The notes under the pieces: generated by a model | The model's input: the letters and a program-made list of their open reading frames with translations, nothing else | Database searches by the model: none | What the model was told of the DNA's origin: nothing | Shown here: positions 9,401 to 17,135 of the stretch, one piece after another | Layout of the letters: each line of letters begins with the position of its first letter | Position numbering within the stretch: the first letter of the stretch is position 1 | Translations under genes and position numbers: made by a program | Origin: CAZIAK01 sp964537035 | Lineage (GTDB): Bacteria > Planctomycetota > B15-G4 | Direction: 5' to 3' | Assembly: GCA_964537035.1 (NCBI GenBank) | Contig: CAZIAK010000043.1 | Span: 1-36,234 of the forward strand | Length of the DNA stretch: 36,234 nt

Positions 9401-9774
9401 GCCAGGCCTCGGTAGGCCGCAGCCAGGATCGACCCCAGAGCCTCGTTCGGTCCCTGCTGAGTCTGGGCGGTCAGAGAGCACTCGATGCTCTCCGCGAAGC
9501 GCCGCTGATTCAGCAAGGCCACCGCATCAGCTGGGATCGTACCCAGGCTGGGCAGGCCTCCACTGGCAGGCAAGTGCAAGCGCTGCAAGGCGGCCAAGAA
9601 GAGCAGGGTGCGCACGCGGGTGTAGAGATTCGTCTCGCCGCGCCACGCGTCTTGCAGGACTGAACAGGCGTCCAACAACTCGGCGGTGGTGGCTCCAGCG
9701 CAGGCTTCGGCGAGAGAGCGATCACGTGCGCCAGGGGCGCCGCCCTTCAAGAGATTCAGCAGCCGGTCTTGCAC
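6493..9774 (-). CDS. Fucokinase-like GHMP kinase fused to UDPGP-type nucleotidyltransferase
   Basis: A 1093-residue fusion. Residues about 1-150 are helical and unassigned. Residues about 170-560 look like the kinase half of fucokinases: substrate motif TPVRMDFSHSAWSD (173-186), a degenerate ATP loop IPKGSRLAVSTNLLAA (308-323, normally PxGSGLGTSS), the fucokinase signature GGSGGGWQDSAG (361-372) and GHMP motif 3 GGMAGGGMGFLF (524-535). A Pro/Ala/His-rich linker (about 590-650) leads to a UDPGP-family uridylyltransferase domain: TLAGGLGSRWTRGAGVVKAL (725-744), HPLGHGHELASLALNG (872-887) and LLHNVDTLGVDLD (903-915). The likely role is two-step conversion of a free sugar to sugar-1-phosphate and then NDP-sugar in the cytoplasm. 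In FKP-type enzymes the nucleotidyltransferase comes first, so the order here is reversed. The start is GTG at 9774, with GAGGAG about 11 bases upstream. Confidence 0.82.
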   Translation of the reverse strand: MQDRLLNLLKGGAPGARDRSLAEACAGATTAELLDACSVLQDAWRGETNLYTRVRTLLFLAALQRLHLPASGGLPSLGTIPADAVALLNQRRFAESIECSLTAQTQQGPNEALGSILAAAYRGLAFDTLAQQVRKSVRSFPGNRWLFSLSAPGQHPHPVLPALRGGATLIESTPVRMDFSHSAWSDIFFLAMDAPEAARVLNVSIDLAVRGGAGGSAPRPPVEVRLAVIDAACLRLTSVDLGEEVELTTIASVFDFAADHLGLLRAGLVAGGLIPPGLEDQECALEDLLIRLLGPGRGLHLVTHVQGIPKGSRLAVSTNLLAAIIAAVMRATGQTESLTGALGEDERRLICARAILGEWLGGSGGGWQDSAGLWPGIKLIEGALAQAGDPEWGVSRGRLLPQHRLLGADDCPSDMAERLSASLVLAHGGLAQDVGPVLELVTEKYLLRDPIPTAARATAGELFEQLTQALRAGDIAAIGRLTHETYHGPLQAIIPWAANAYTETVVARLTERFGQDFWGFWMLGGMAGGGMGFLFDPAVKEAGRRATLEELTLAATAQQHEQPFAMAPVVYDFAVNHRGSWAELDEQRAGPADPVHIPPRLGATHSATADPAIADRAIALPTAAHPTAAHRDTAHPGTEPAAQTGSQADPLDGLLAELGFDRAAHDRLSEALRSGRIGCQANRLPADTEITDAQPGDVAPFEELTAEHRQRGAAALAAGEVAVVTLAGGLGSRWTRGAGVVKALNPFWPRDGAWRSFLDVHEAKCSRAARRWGTPPAHVITTSWLTHEPIAAWAGRQARGERALLSPGRGVGLRMIPTERDLNFLWHETGRQLQDEQSEKVADSSRAALLAWANARGQGSDYRDNLAEQCVHPLGHGHELASLALNGTLRRLLDEHPQTSTLLLHNVDTLGVDLDAGLLGRHLDSGPGLTIEVLPRRAEDRGGGLARVDGALRLVESIALPHESLEWRLSWYNSLTTWIDVDHWLGAMELDREALADEARVARCVARFIERLPVYVTLKDVKQRWGHGHEDVYVVSQWERLWGDVSTLPELNCRFAAVPLRRGRQLKDPEQLDTWRLDGSADHVASLCDWPRG
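7885..7914. repeat. Two-copy 15-bp tandem repeat in a linker
   Basis: Two exact copies of GTGTGCGGCGGTCGG lie head to tail inside the fusion gene. Read on the minus strand they encode PTAAHPTAAH in the linker between the kinase and nucleotidyltransferase domains. Degenerate copies continue to the right, so the linker probably grew by slippage. Confidence 0.8.
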
Positions 9775-9914
9775 GGGGACGATCGCTCCTCAGCAGCCAT
9801 CTTGGCGGCGAGGGCATATTGGACACCGCCCATGGGCCCCGGTCGAGAGGGGGGCAAGGACCACATGGACTCGCAGAGCTGGTGTATCCTCCCTCGGAGA
9901 TGAACTGAACGTCT

Positions 9915-9945
9915 CGCTGCGGGCCTCCCCCCGCCCGGCTCAGCG
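9915..9945 (+). promoter_or_regulatory. Possible leader hairpin before a secreted-protein gene
   Basis: CGCTG-CGGGC (9915-9924) pairs with GCCCG (9933-9937) and CAGCG (9941-9945), with a three-base bulge and an 8-base C-rich loop. It lies 25 bases before the ATG at 9971 and would be in the mRNA leader. No ligand or terminator feature is visible, and stems of this size are common at this GC content. Confidence 0.25.
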
Positions 9946-9970
9946 ACCCACATTCTCCTGGAGACACCCG

Positions 9971-11059
9971 ATGCCGTCCCCCTCCCTCACTTCGCTCTTG
10001 CTCTCAGGGTTGGTCTCCGTCGCGCTGCTCTCAAGCTCCAGCGCCGCCCAGACCTGCGACGACCCCACGGACAACTTCTGGAAGAACGACACCTTGGCCC
10101 AGGTGCCCTCGGGCTCGGTGGGGGTGTCGATCATTCAAGGCCTGTGTGAGGGCGAGGCCCTGGCCCAGGTGTTCACTCTCCCCGGTGGTTCGCCGAAGCA
10201 GAAGCTCAACAAGGTGTCCGTGGGCTTCGGGCATGTCACCGGCGCCGGGGGCTTCAACGCCACCGCCAACGTGGAGATCTACGACGGCATCAGCTGGGCC
10301 GGTGGCATCCCCACCTTGGGCCCCAAGGTCTTCGACCTGAACACCGCCACGGCCTCCGATGCCCAGGTGTTCAGCCACGGCGTCAACGAGGTCGACCTCT
10401 CGGCTTTCAACGTCGAGGTCGGTGACGGCACCAACGCCTTCGTGGTGGCCTTCCGCTCGAACATCAACCCCAACGGCAGCTGCGCTGGCGGCTACCCGGC
10501 CAACTACTTCACCGATTACTCCGGTGGCGGGGGTTGCCAGACCATCCCTCAGACCTCGCTGATCGATGTGGCTGGCCAGGGCTGGCGTGATGCCAGCACG
10601 GTCACCGTCTTGGGCTTCCCCCTCTGCCCGCTCTTCTTCAACGGCAACTGGGTCATCCGGGCCTGCTCTGAAGACGTGGGCGGCGTGGGTCAGATCGTGG
10701 ACGTGGGCAACAACCTCACCGGCTTCTTTGCTCCCGAGCTCTCTGGCACCGGGTCCTTGGCGGCCAATGGGTCCTTCACCTTGAGCTTCACCGGCATGCC
10801 CATCAGCACCTCGGGCTTCTTCTTCTTCGACCTGGTCTCGCTCTTCGCACCCTTCAAGGGAGGCGTGCTGGTGCCTGGCGTGGGCTTCATGATCAACTTC
10901 CCCACGCCGCCCCAGGTGTTCGCCACCGTCGACTTCCCCGCAGGCATGCCCCCTGGTGTGCCCATGGGCACGTCGATCTGGGCCCAAGGGTGGTTCCCCG
11001 ATGCAGGCGGTCCGGTGGGGGCCTCGGCGTCGAATGGCCTGCAGCTGATCACGCCTTAG
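9971..11059 (+). CDS. Secreted protein with planctomycete-type C-terminal domain
   Basis: A 362-residue exported protein. The ATG at 9971 opens a clear signal peptide (LTSLLLSGLVSVALLSSSSA, cleavage near SAAQ), with GGAG about 9 bases upstream; upstream in-frame codons lack signal-peptide character. The mature N-terminal two thirds is Gly/Asn-rich and beta-like, with no domain I can name. From about residue 240 the sequence runs GQIVDVGNNLTGFF, then SLFAPFKGGVLVPG, then IWAQGWFPDAGGPVGASASN. I recall this C-terminal layout from many secreted proteins of Poly30-like planctomycetes; its function is unknown to me, perhaps surface anchoring or sorting. The gene is followed by the dehydrogenase 77 bp downstream and is divergent from the sugar kinase fusion. 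Confidence 0.82.
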   Translation: MPSPSLTSLLLSGLVSVALLSSSSAAQTCDDPTDNFWKNDTLAQVPSGSVGVSIIQGLCEGEALAQVFTLPGGSPKQKLNKVSVGFGHVTGAGGFNATANVEIYDGISWAGGIPTLGPKVFDLNTATASDAQVFSHGVNEVDLSAFNVEVGDGTNAFVVAFRSNINPNGSCAGGYPANYFTDYSGGGGCQTIPQTSLIDVAGQGWRDASTVTVLGFPLCPLFFNGNWVIRACSEDVGGVGQIVDVGNNLTGFFAPELSGTGSLAANGSFTLSFTGMPISTSGFFFFDLVSLFAPFKGGVLVPGVGFMINFPTPPQVFATVDFPAGMPPGVPMGTSIWAQGWFPDAGGPVGASASNGLQLITP

Positions 11060-11136
11060 CAGCTGGCGGCCAGCGTGGTACCGTCCCGCACGGAATCCAC
11101 CCCGGTTCGTCATTCCTCCCACCCCTGCTAGATCCA

Positions 11137-12360
11137 ATGCACCACGTACCCGGCACGAAAGAAGAGTTTTTCACGCGCCTGCACCAGTACACCCTCGACT
11201 TCGGCCGCATGCAGCCAGCGGTGGAGTACACGACCCGGGATCGGGCCCTGGGGGTCGAGGGCTACGTGGTCGTCTGGAACGTCTCGGCCGAGTCGGGCAT
11301 GGCCAAGGGGGGCTGCCGGGTCACGCCGACCGTGAGCATCGATGAGGTGCGCATGCTGGCCCGGACCATGGCGCTGAAGAACGCCGCGGCGGGGCTGCCC
11401 CTCGGCGGGGCCAAGTCAGGCATCCGGGGCAACCCCAACGCGCCGGGCTTCAAGCAGCAGTACCAGGCCATTGCCCGGGCGTTCATGCCGTTGTTCCCCG
11501 AGAACGGCGGGCCCTTCGGCGGGCTGGGTTTCGACCTGGGCGCACGGCCTGAGTTCATCGACTGGTTCATCGAAGCCACGGGCATGCCTCAGCGCTTCAC
11601 GGGCAAGCCGGCGTCGCTAGGTGGGACCGACTACGACGTCTACGGCATCGCCGGGCTGGGCGTGGCGGTGTCCGCACGGTCCGGGCTCGAAGAGGCGGGG
11701 GGCACCGCCCAAGGGGCGACCTTTGCGGTCCAGGGTCTGGGTGCCATGGGCGCCGGTGTGGTGCGCTATTTCGGCGGTGAGTACGGCGGCAAGCTGTGCA
11801 CCGTGTCCGACAAGTTGCTCGGCGGCAGCTACCGCCTGAACGCAGACATCAGCGACGAGCTGCGAGCAGAGATCGTTGACTCCATCGGGCGCATGGACAG
11901 AGAGCAGACCACCAAGCTGGTCAAGCAGAACGGTGAGCACATCGGCACGCCCGGTGCGGTGCTCTACGAATCTGTGGACGTGCTGTTTCCCTGCGCTGTC
12001 CACGACGTGATCCACCCGGGCAACGATGGGGACGTGGCCGCGTCCATGGTGGCCGAGGGCGCCAATGGACCCTGCAAGGCGGTGAGCAGAGATGCCCTGC
12101 AAGAGCGGGGCGTGGTGGTCCTGCCCGACTTCCTGGTCAATGCTGGCGGCATCATCGCTGCCCACGTCGAGATGACCAGCGACGCGGACGACAAGCCTCA
12201 AGAGGCCATGAACCAGACGGTCAGCACCATCGATCGCAACGTGCGCCGCACCGTGGCCCTGGCCCGAGGTCTCGAGGTGAGCCCGTACCAGGCGGCGAGC
12301 TACCTGGCCTTGGTGAACATCTTCGAGTCGGCAGAGGCCGTGGGGACCAACGGAGCCTGA
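11137..12360 (+). CDS. Glu/Leu/Phe/Val family dehydrogenase
   Basis: A 407-residue cytoplasmic NAD(P)-dependent amino-acid dehydrogenase that reversibly deaminates an L-amino acid to a 2-oxoacid plus ammonium. The N-terminal dimerisation/substrate domain carries MAKGGCRVTP (K57), MALKNAAAGLPLGGAKSG (K81 and the catalytic-type lysine K93) and ENGGPFGGLG. The Rossmann domain carries VQGLGAMGAGVVRYF (GxGxxG). NAGGIIAAHVEM near the C-terminus is the usual family motif. Length fits the family. Substrate preference among Glu, Leu, Val and Phe cannot be fixed by eye, so no symbol is given. The ATG at 11137 matches the family N-terminus; the frame stays open upstream but without homology. The 77-bp spacing from the preceding gene leaves operon status open. 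Confidence 0.93.
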   Translation: MHHVPGTKEEFFTRLHQYTLDFGRMQPAVEYTTRDRALGVEGYVVVWNVSAESGMAKGGCRVTPTVSIDEVRMLARTMALKNAAAGLPLGGAKSGIRGNPNAPGFKQQYQAIARAFMPLFPENGGPFGGLGFDLGARPEFIDWFIEATGMPQRFTGKPASLGGTDYDVYGIAGLGVAVSARSGLEEAGGTAQGATFAVQGLGAMGAGVVRYFGGEYGGKLCTVSDKLLGGSYRLNADISDELRAEIVDSIGRMDREQTTKLVKQNGEHIGTPGAVLYESVDVLFPCAVHDVIHPGNDGDVAASMVAEGANGPCKAVSRDALQERGVVVLPDFLVNAGGIIAAHVEMTSDADDKPQEAMNQTVSTIDRNVRRTVALARGLEVSPYQAASYLALVNIFESAEAVGTNGA

Positions 12361-12368
12361 GCCGGCTG

Positions 12369-12385
12369 CTCCCCTGGCTGGGGAG
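12369..12385 (+). terminator. Weak hairpin after the dehydrogenase gene
   Basis: CTCCCC (12369-12374) and GGGGAG (12380-12385) form a 6-bp stem with a 5-base loop, 8 bases past the stop and between convergent genes. There is no T-run on either strand, so intrinsic termination is doubtful. Confidence 0.3.
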
Positions 12386-12434
12386 TCGAGCGTGGTCTCA
12401 GGCTCATGGCGCCCGTTGTTGATCCCTCGGGTTG

Positions 12435-13574
12435 TCAGCCGTCGTCGAGCGCTGGCCGAGCCGCCTGCTGGATGGCCAGGAACTGCTGCATGGCTGCGGC
12501 GCCTTCCTTGCGGCGGCCCAGGCGCAGCAGGGTGCGGGCGCGCTGATAGTGGGCTCCCGCGTTGCCCCGGTCGATGGCGATGGCCCGGTCGAGGCAGCTC
12601 AAGGCAGCGTCCCCATCACCCAGGCCGTTGTGGACCTCGGCCATGAGCACCAGACTGCGAGGGCTCTCGCCCATGGCGTTGATGGCCCGGGACAACCACT
12701 CGCGAGCGGTGTCGGACTGTCCGTCCGAGAGTGCGAGCCGGGCCAGATGGAGGCAGACCGTGCCCTGGTCGGGTTGCAGGGAGTAGCTCTCGCGGTAGTC
12801 ACGCCTGGCGGCCTCGATGTCCCTGGCGCTCTCGTGGGCGCGGCCGCTCCAGAACAATCGCTCGGCTCGTTGGTCCTCTGCGGCGAAGGCGGCGTCGTTC
12901 AGCTCTCGGGCTTCGTCGAGATGGATGGAGAGCAGCAGGACATCGAGCAACTTGCGCACGATGGCCAGGCTGGCGGGGCGCTGCTGCAAGGCCATGCGGT
13001 AGCGACTGATGGCCAGGGGCAACATCTCTGCGCCGCCTTGCTTCGCGCCGTCCGCCTGGGCCATGTAGATGTCGGCCAGGAGCTGCCGACCGGTCTCAGG
13101 GTCGAACGCTGCGATCGACTCGGCCCGCTTGGCGGCCTTGCCGAACTGGGAGCGGGTGAGGAACAAGGCGACCTGGCTCTCCAGCGCTTCGAGGGGTTGG
13201 GCCTTGACCTTGGCGGCCTGGCGGTACCACTGCAGGGCCCGCTCAAGATCGCCGTCTTCGTCCTCTGCGAAGCGACCGCAGAACAAGAGGGCGCGGTAGT
13301 TGCTGCCGTCTTGATCGGCCAGGCCTTCGGCCAGGGAGCGAGCCTTGCTGACCTGGCCCACCTCGAGGTACAGGGTGCCCAGCAGCCCGTCGATGGCGGG
13401 CTGTGCGCCCAGGGTGTTGCGCGCAGCCTCCAGCAGCTCGATGGCCGCAGGTTGCTCGTCGGTGCGGCGGAGCTTGCGGGCCTGGGCCAGGGTCTCGTCG
13501 AGCGTGTCTGCCATGACCGTCATGGCAGACAAGGCCAGCAAGGCGCAGCGCAGTCCAGGCACGAAGGCCATCAT
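12435..13574 (-). CDS. Secreted or membrane-tethered TPR protein
   Basis: A 379-residue protein made almost entirely of TPR-like helix pairs, for example AAIELLEAARNTLGAQPAID, ALQWYRQAAKVKAQ, ARRDYRESYSLQPDQG and ALSCLDRAIAIDRGNAGAHY. The N-terminus MMAFVPGLRCALLALSAMTV is a short signal peptide with cleavage near MADT. ATG at 13574 or 13571 is chosen because it sits one base after the stop of the upstream CRTAC1-type gene; the open frame before it is the shadow of that gene. TPR arrays are protein-interaction scaffolds. The tight junction indicates a two-gene operon in which this may be the partner of the CRTAC1-type lipoprotein. The specific function is unknown. Confidence 0.85.
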   Translation of the reverse strand: MMAFVPGLRCALLALSAMTVMADTLDETLAQARKLRRTDEQPAAIELLEAARNTLGAQPAIDGLLGTLYLEVGQVSKARSLAEGLADQDGSNYRALLFCGRFAEDEDGDLERALQWYRQAAKVKAQPLEALESQVALFLTRSQFGKAAKRAESIAAFDPETGRQLLADIYMAQADGAKQGGAEMLPLAISRYRMALQQRPASLAIVRKLLDVLLLSIHLDEARELNDAAFAAEDQRAERLFWSGRAHESARDIEAARRDYRESYSLQPDQGTVCLHLARLALSDGQSDTAREWLSRAINAMGESPRSLVLMAEVHNGLGDGDAALSCLDRAIAIDRGNAGAHYQRARTLLRLGRRKEGAAAMQQFLAIQQAARPALDDG

Positions 13575-13575
13575 C

Positions 13576-15761
13576 TCAGTCTTCTCTCGCCTGCCAGCTG
13601 AGGGTGCCGTCCGGTTCGACGATGACGAAGAGCAGCTTGTCCACGGGGAGCGGGCCCAGCTCACTCGCGGGGCGACCGGGGAGGCGGACGGCGAGGCTCG
13701 TCACGGTGTTCGCCGCGCCCAGACCGAAGTGCACTCTGGGAGTCTCGGTGCAGAGAAAACTCGAGCCGGCGAGGACGTCCCGGCAGTGGGTGCCAGCGTC
13801 GGTGCGCACGGTGACCTGTGCGCCCAGAGCCAGTGTCGGTGTGGCATCGGCCGTGTCTCTGCGACGAATCTCGAGGGTCAGCCAGTGCCCTTGCGACGGG
13901 GACGTGTTGAGCGCGACCAAGGGCTGCTCGTCCAGGCGATTGATGACCAGGTCGAGGTCGCCGTCTCCCTCGATGTCGAGGGTGACGGCACCGCGATGGC
14001 TTGAGGCAGTGGAGAAAGCTGGCCCCGACCTCTCGGCCCAGTCGACGAAGCCTCCCTCGGTGCCGCGAAACAGATCGTTCTGTTGTTCGTAGACGATGCG
14101 GTCCGGGGCGCAACCGGTGACGTGGTGGTAGATGTGGCCGTTGGCGGCGAACAGATCGAGGCGCCCGTCGTTGTCGAAGTCGCCGAACGCTGTGCCCCAG
14201 GCCAGGCGAAACCAGGTGGGGCGTCCGCAGCCCAGCAGCTCGGAGACCTCGTCGAACCAGGGCTCGTCTGCAACCTCTGTCTGGTTGCTGTAGTAGCTGT
14301 TGCTCTGGCTGGAGAAGTTGGTCACGTAGAGGTCGGGCAGGGCGTTGCCGGCCGGGTGCCCTGTGGCCAGACCCATGCCCGCTTCGAGCTGTCCCATGCG
14401 GCCACAGGCGGCGCCAGCCACGAGGGCGGTCTCGGCGAACATCCCCGTGCCGTCGTTGATGAACATCGAGTTGAAGACCGAGTCGTTGGTGACGTAGAGG
14501 TCGAGGTCGCCGTCGTCGTCCAGGTCGAGAAACGTAGGCTGAAAACCGTAGCTTGGCTCCATGTCGGCGAAGCCCGCGTCGGCGGTGGCCAGCTGCAGCT
14601 GAAAGAGCGGTGGCCCACTGTTGCGAAAGAAGTGGTCGGCTTGGGGCGTGAGTCCGTTGGGCCCACAGGGAACCTTGCAGCCCATGAACATGCACAGGCT
14701 GCGGGCCTCCAGTGCGGCGATGTCCTGCTCGACGTAGTTGGCCATGTAGAGGTCGAGGTCGCCGTCCCCATCGATGTCGCCAGCGCTGGCGCCGGTCGAC
14801 CATTCGGTCGTCTCGCCAGCGAGGCNNNNNNNNNNNNNNNNNNNNNNNNNNNNNNNNNNNNNNNNNNNNNNNNNNNNNNNNNNNNNNNNNNNNNNNNNNN
14901 NNNNNNNNNNNNNNNNNNNNNNNNNTCGATGTCGCCAGCGCTGGCGCCGGTCGACCATTCGGTCGTCTCGCCAGCGAGGCCAGGGTGCTCGGAGGTGACG
15001 TCTGTGAAGTGTCCACCGTCGTTGCGCAGCAGGCGGTTGGGCCCCAGGTTCGAGATCAGCAGGTCTTCGTCGCCGTCATTGTCGTAATCGAAGGCCAGAG
15101 CGCCGAAAGAGTAGCTCGTGTCGGCGACGCCGTACGCCTCGCCCTGCTCGTTCCAGCGCCCGTCGCCTTGGCTGTCACCCTGGTTGAGGTAGAGCAGATT
15201 GGCGCTCTCGCCTCCGTCGGCCGTGCCGTCTCTGCCTTGGGGGAAGTAGAGATCCAGGCGTCCATCGCCGTCGGCGTCGAGCACGGCGATGCCCTGGCCG
15301 ATGGTGTCGCGCAAGAAGCGCTTGCCCTGCTCCGGCAGCGGGCCAGACAGGTTCTTGTGGGACAGGCCAGAGGCGGCGGGGTCGACAATCTCAAACCAGG
15401 GGCCGGGCCCTGGAGGGTCGGGCAGTCGTGCCGTGTCGCCGGCGCTGGGTGGAGGCGGCAACGGTGAGCCGCCGCCACCCATGGTGGTCCCCATGCCGTC
15501 GGAGGAGCCCTCGGCAGTCGCGCCAGTCTCGCCGCGGCCCGCATTGCCCTGCGCAGTGCCCACTGCGGTGTCCATCGGGGTGTGCTCCCCTGGGTTGCCC
15601 GCGCCTTGCGCCCAATGCGTAGCGCCTGACTTCACACCGTTCTCTGACTCTGGGTCGTCGCCGCAGCCCAGCAGCAACGCGAGACCCAGCAATAGCTGGC
15701 CGAAGACCGTGCGCTGGACTGCCGCTGGGCGATGAGCTGGATCTTGGGGCAGAGGCATCAC
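13576..15761 (-). CDS. CRTAC1-family lipoprotein (FG-GAP repeats plus ASPIC/UnbV domain), broken by assembly gap
   Basis: As assembled the frame is broken by 100 Ns (14826-14925). Removing one of the flanking 55-bp repeats plus the Ns (155 bp) fuses both halves into one 676-residue frame across HPGLAGETTEWSTGASAGDI. The N-terminus has a lipobox LLLGC (C33), followed by a Gly/Thr/Ser-rich linker to about residue 110. FG-GAP/VCBS blades follow (LDADGDGRLDLYFP, FDYDNDGDEDLLIS, GDIDGDGDLDLYMANY, LDLDDDGDLDLYVTND, GDFDNDGRLDLFAANG), with the CRTAC1 motif CKVPCGPNGLTPQADHFFRN. The ASPIC/UnbV domain is C-terminal (HWLTLEIRRRDTA, GAQVTVRTDAG, VHFGLGAANTVTSLAVRLP). This is an outer-surface calcium-binding-type propeller protein; the ligand is unknown. 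It runs directly into the TPR gene, one base apart. Confidence 0.88.
14771..14980. repeat. 55-bp direct repeats flanking a 100-N assembly gap inside a gene
   Basis: Positions 14771-14825 and 14926-14980 are identical 55-mers (TCGATGTCGCCAGCGC onward) flanking exactly 100 Ns. The two parts of the host gene are out of frame by 2 as assembled (start 15761 versus frame of 14958 differ by 803). Subtracting 155 gives 648, a multiple of three, so collapsing the duplication restores the frame. Confidence 0.92.
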
Positions 15762-15909
15762 GGGGAGGATAGCGCAGGGTCAGGGGAGCAACCACAGATG
15801 GTCCGGCGGCGAGGCGCTGATCGGCCGCGGCTGTGTGCGCCAGGTCTCGGCACGCCCCTGCCCGCGCGGGTGCGCTGAGAGGCGCATCGAGTTTGATCGG
15901 GCGCCCGGG

Positions 15910-16992
15910 TCAGGTGTCGGTGGGGCGTCTGTAGCCAGGCACCAGGCCTCTGGTCAGGGCCAGCTCTGCAGTGAGCAGGGCGCCGCCCGCCGCGCCGCGC
16001 AGGGTGTTGTGGGAGAGGCTGACGAAACGCCAGCGCAACAGAGGGCAGGGCCGCAGCTGCCCCACGGTCACCGCCATGCCGCCGCTCAGGTCGCGGTGCA
16101 GCCGAGGTTGGGGAACGTCGTCACCGTCGAGGTAGAGCACGGGCTGGGCAGGCGCGGACGGCAGGGCGGCCACGTCGTCGGGTCCGCGAAAGCTCGTCCA
16201 GACAGACCGCATCTCTGCGGCGCTCGCTGCCCGGGCCAGGCCCACAGAGACGCAGAGCGTATGACCGTCCGAGACGGCCACACGATTACACTGTGCGCTG
16301 ATGATCAGCTCGGCCGGCGAGATGCCTTGACCTTGCAGCTGTCCCAGGATCTTCGCCGGCTCGGTCATCAGCTTGGCTTCCTCGCCCGCAACGTGGGGGA
16401 TCACGTTGTCGACCGCGGCCATGGCGGGCACCCCGGGAACGCCTGCGCCGGACAGGGCCTGCATCGTGACCACGTGCACCCGCTCCACACCGAAGGCGCG
16501 GTGCAGCGGCGCAAGAGCCATGGTCAGCCCGATAGAAGAGCAGTTGGGATTGGTGAGGATGCGGCCCGACCCGAAGCGCTGGCTCTGCGCCTCAGCCAGG
16601 GCGATGTGTTCGCCATTGATCTCAGGGACGAGCAGGGGCACGTCGGCGTCGAGGCGATGGCTGGCCGCGTTGGAGACCACGACGGCTCCCGCCTGGGCCA
16701 GCCTGGTTTCGATGGGGCCCGCCACATCTGAACCCAGGGCCGAGAGCACCAGGGCTGGTGGGTCGCTCACCTCGCACGATTCGAGGTTCAGGCCCGCGGC
16801 GTCTTCAGGGAGCGGCGTGGTCTGCAGCCAGCGCACCCGCTCGCCATAGGGTTGACCCACCGATCGGGGTGAAGCCATGACCCGAGCCAGACGAAACCAC
16901 GGGTGCCCATCAAGGAGAGCGACCAGACGCTGGCCCACGCTCCCTGTGGCGCCCAGCACGGCGACCGGGAGGGGTGTGTGAGGAGGTGACAT
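15910..16992 (-). CDS. asd: Aspartate-semialdehyde dehydrogenase
   Basis: A 360-residue cytoplasmic enzyme reducing aspartyl-4-phosphate to aspartate semialdehyde with NADPH, the branch step to Lys/diaminopimelate, Met, Thr and Ile. The N-terminal Rossmann motif is VAVLGATGSVGQRL. The catalytic cysteine is C151 in TNPNCSSIGL, and the acid/base histidine is probably H244 in RVAVSDGHTLCVS. TMQALSGAGVPG and SHNTLRGAAGGALLTAEL are family motifs typical of the archaeal/fungal-like branch rather than the enterobacterial one. The ATG at 16992 gives the proper N-terminus, with GAGG about 6 bases before it; an earlier ATG at 17070 would add 26 Arg-rich residues. The gene stands alone, divergent from a lipoprotein gene. 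No pathway neighbours are present. Confidence 0.93.
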   Translation of the reverse strand: MSPPHTPLPVAVLGATGSVGQRLVALLDGHPWFRLARVMASPRSVGQPYGERVRWLQTTPLPEDAAGLNLESCEVSDPPALVLSALGSDVAGPIETRLAQAGAVVVSNAASHRLDADVPLLVPEINGEHIALAEAQSQRFGSGRILTNPNCSSIGLTMALAPLHRAFGVERVHVVTMQALSGAGVPGVPAMAAVDNVIPHVAGEEAKLMTEPAKILGQLQGQGISPAELIISAQCNRVAVSDGHTLCVSVGLARAASAAEMRSVWTSFRGPDDVAALPSAPAQPVLYLDGDDVPQPRLHRDLSGGMAVTVGQLRPCPLLRWRFVSLSHNTLRGAAGGALLTAELALTRGLVPGYRRPTDT

Positions 16993-17135
16993 AGGGGACC
17001 TCAATGGGCTCCTTCGTGGGAACCACCTGGACCATGGCCTGTGAGCGGCTACGATCCTAGCTGAAACCACGGTGGGGGTGAGTCCTGGGCGCTGACGTCG
17101 CGGGCTGCCGACCCTGCCCTCAGGGAGTTGCGGTC

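Noticed and set aside
14700..15260. Repeated GTCGCCGTC-like DNA runs, considered as a CRISPR or tandem array
   Set aside because: They are the codons of DxDGDGxxD calcium-loop motifs spaced at protein-blade intervals, without identical repeats or spacers.
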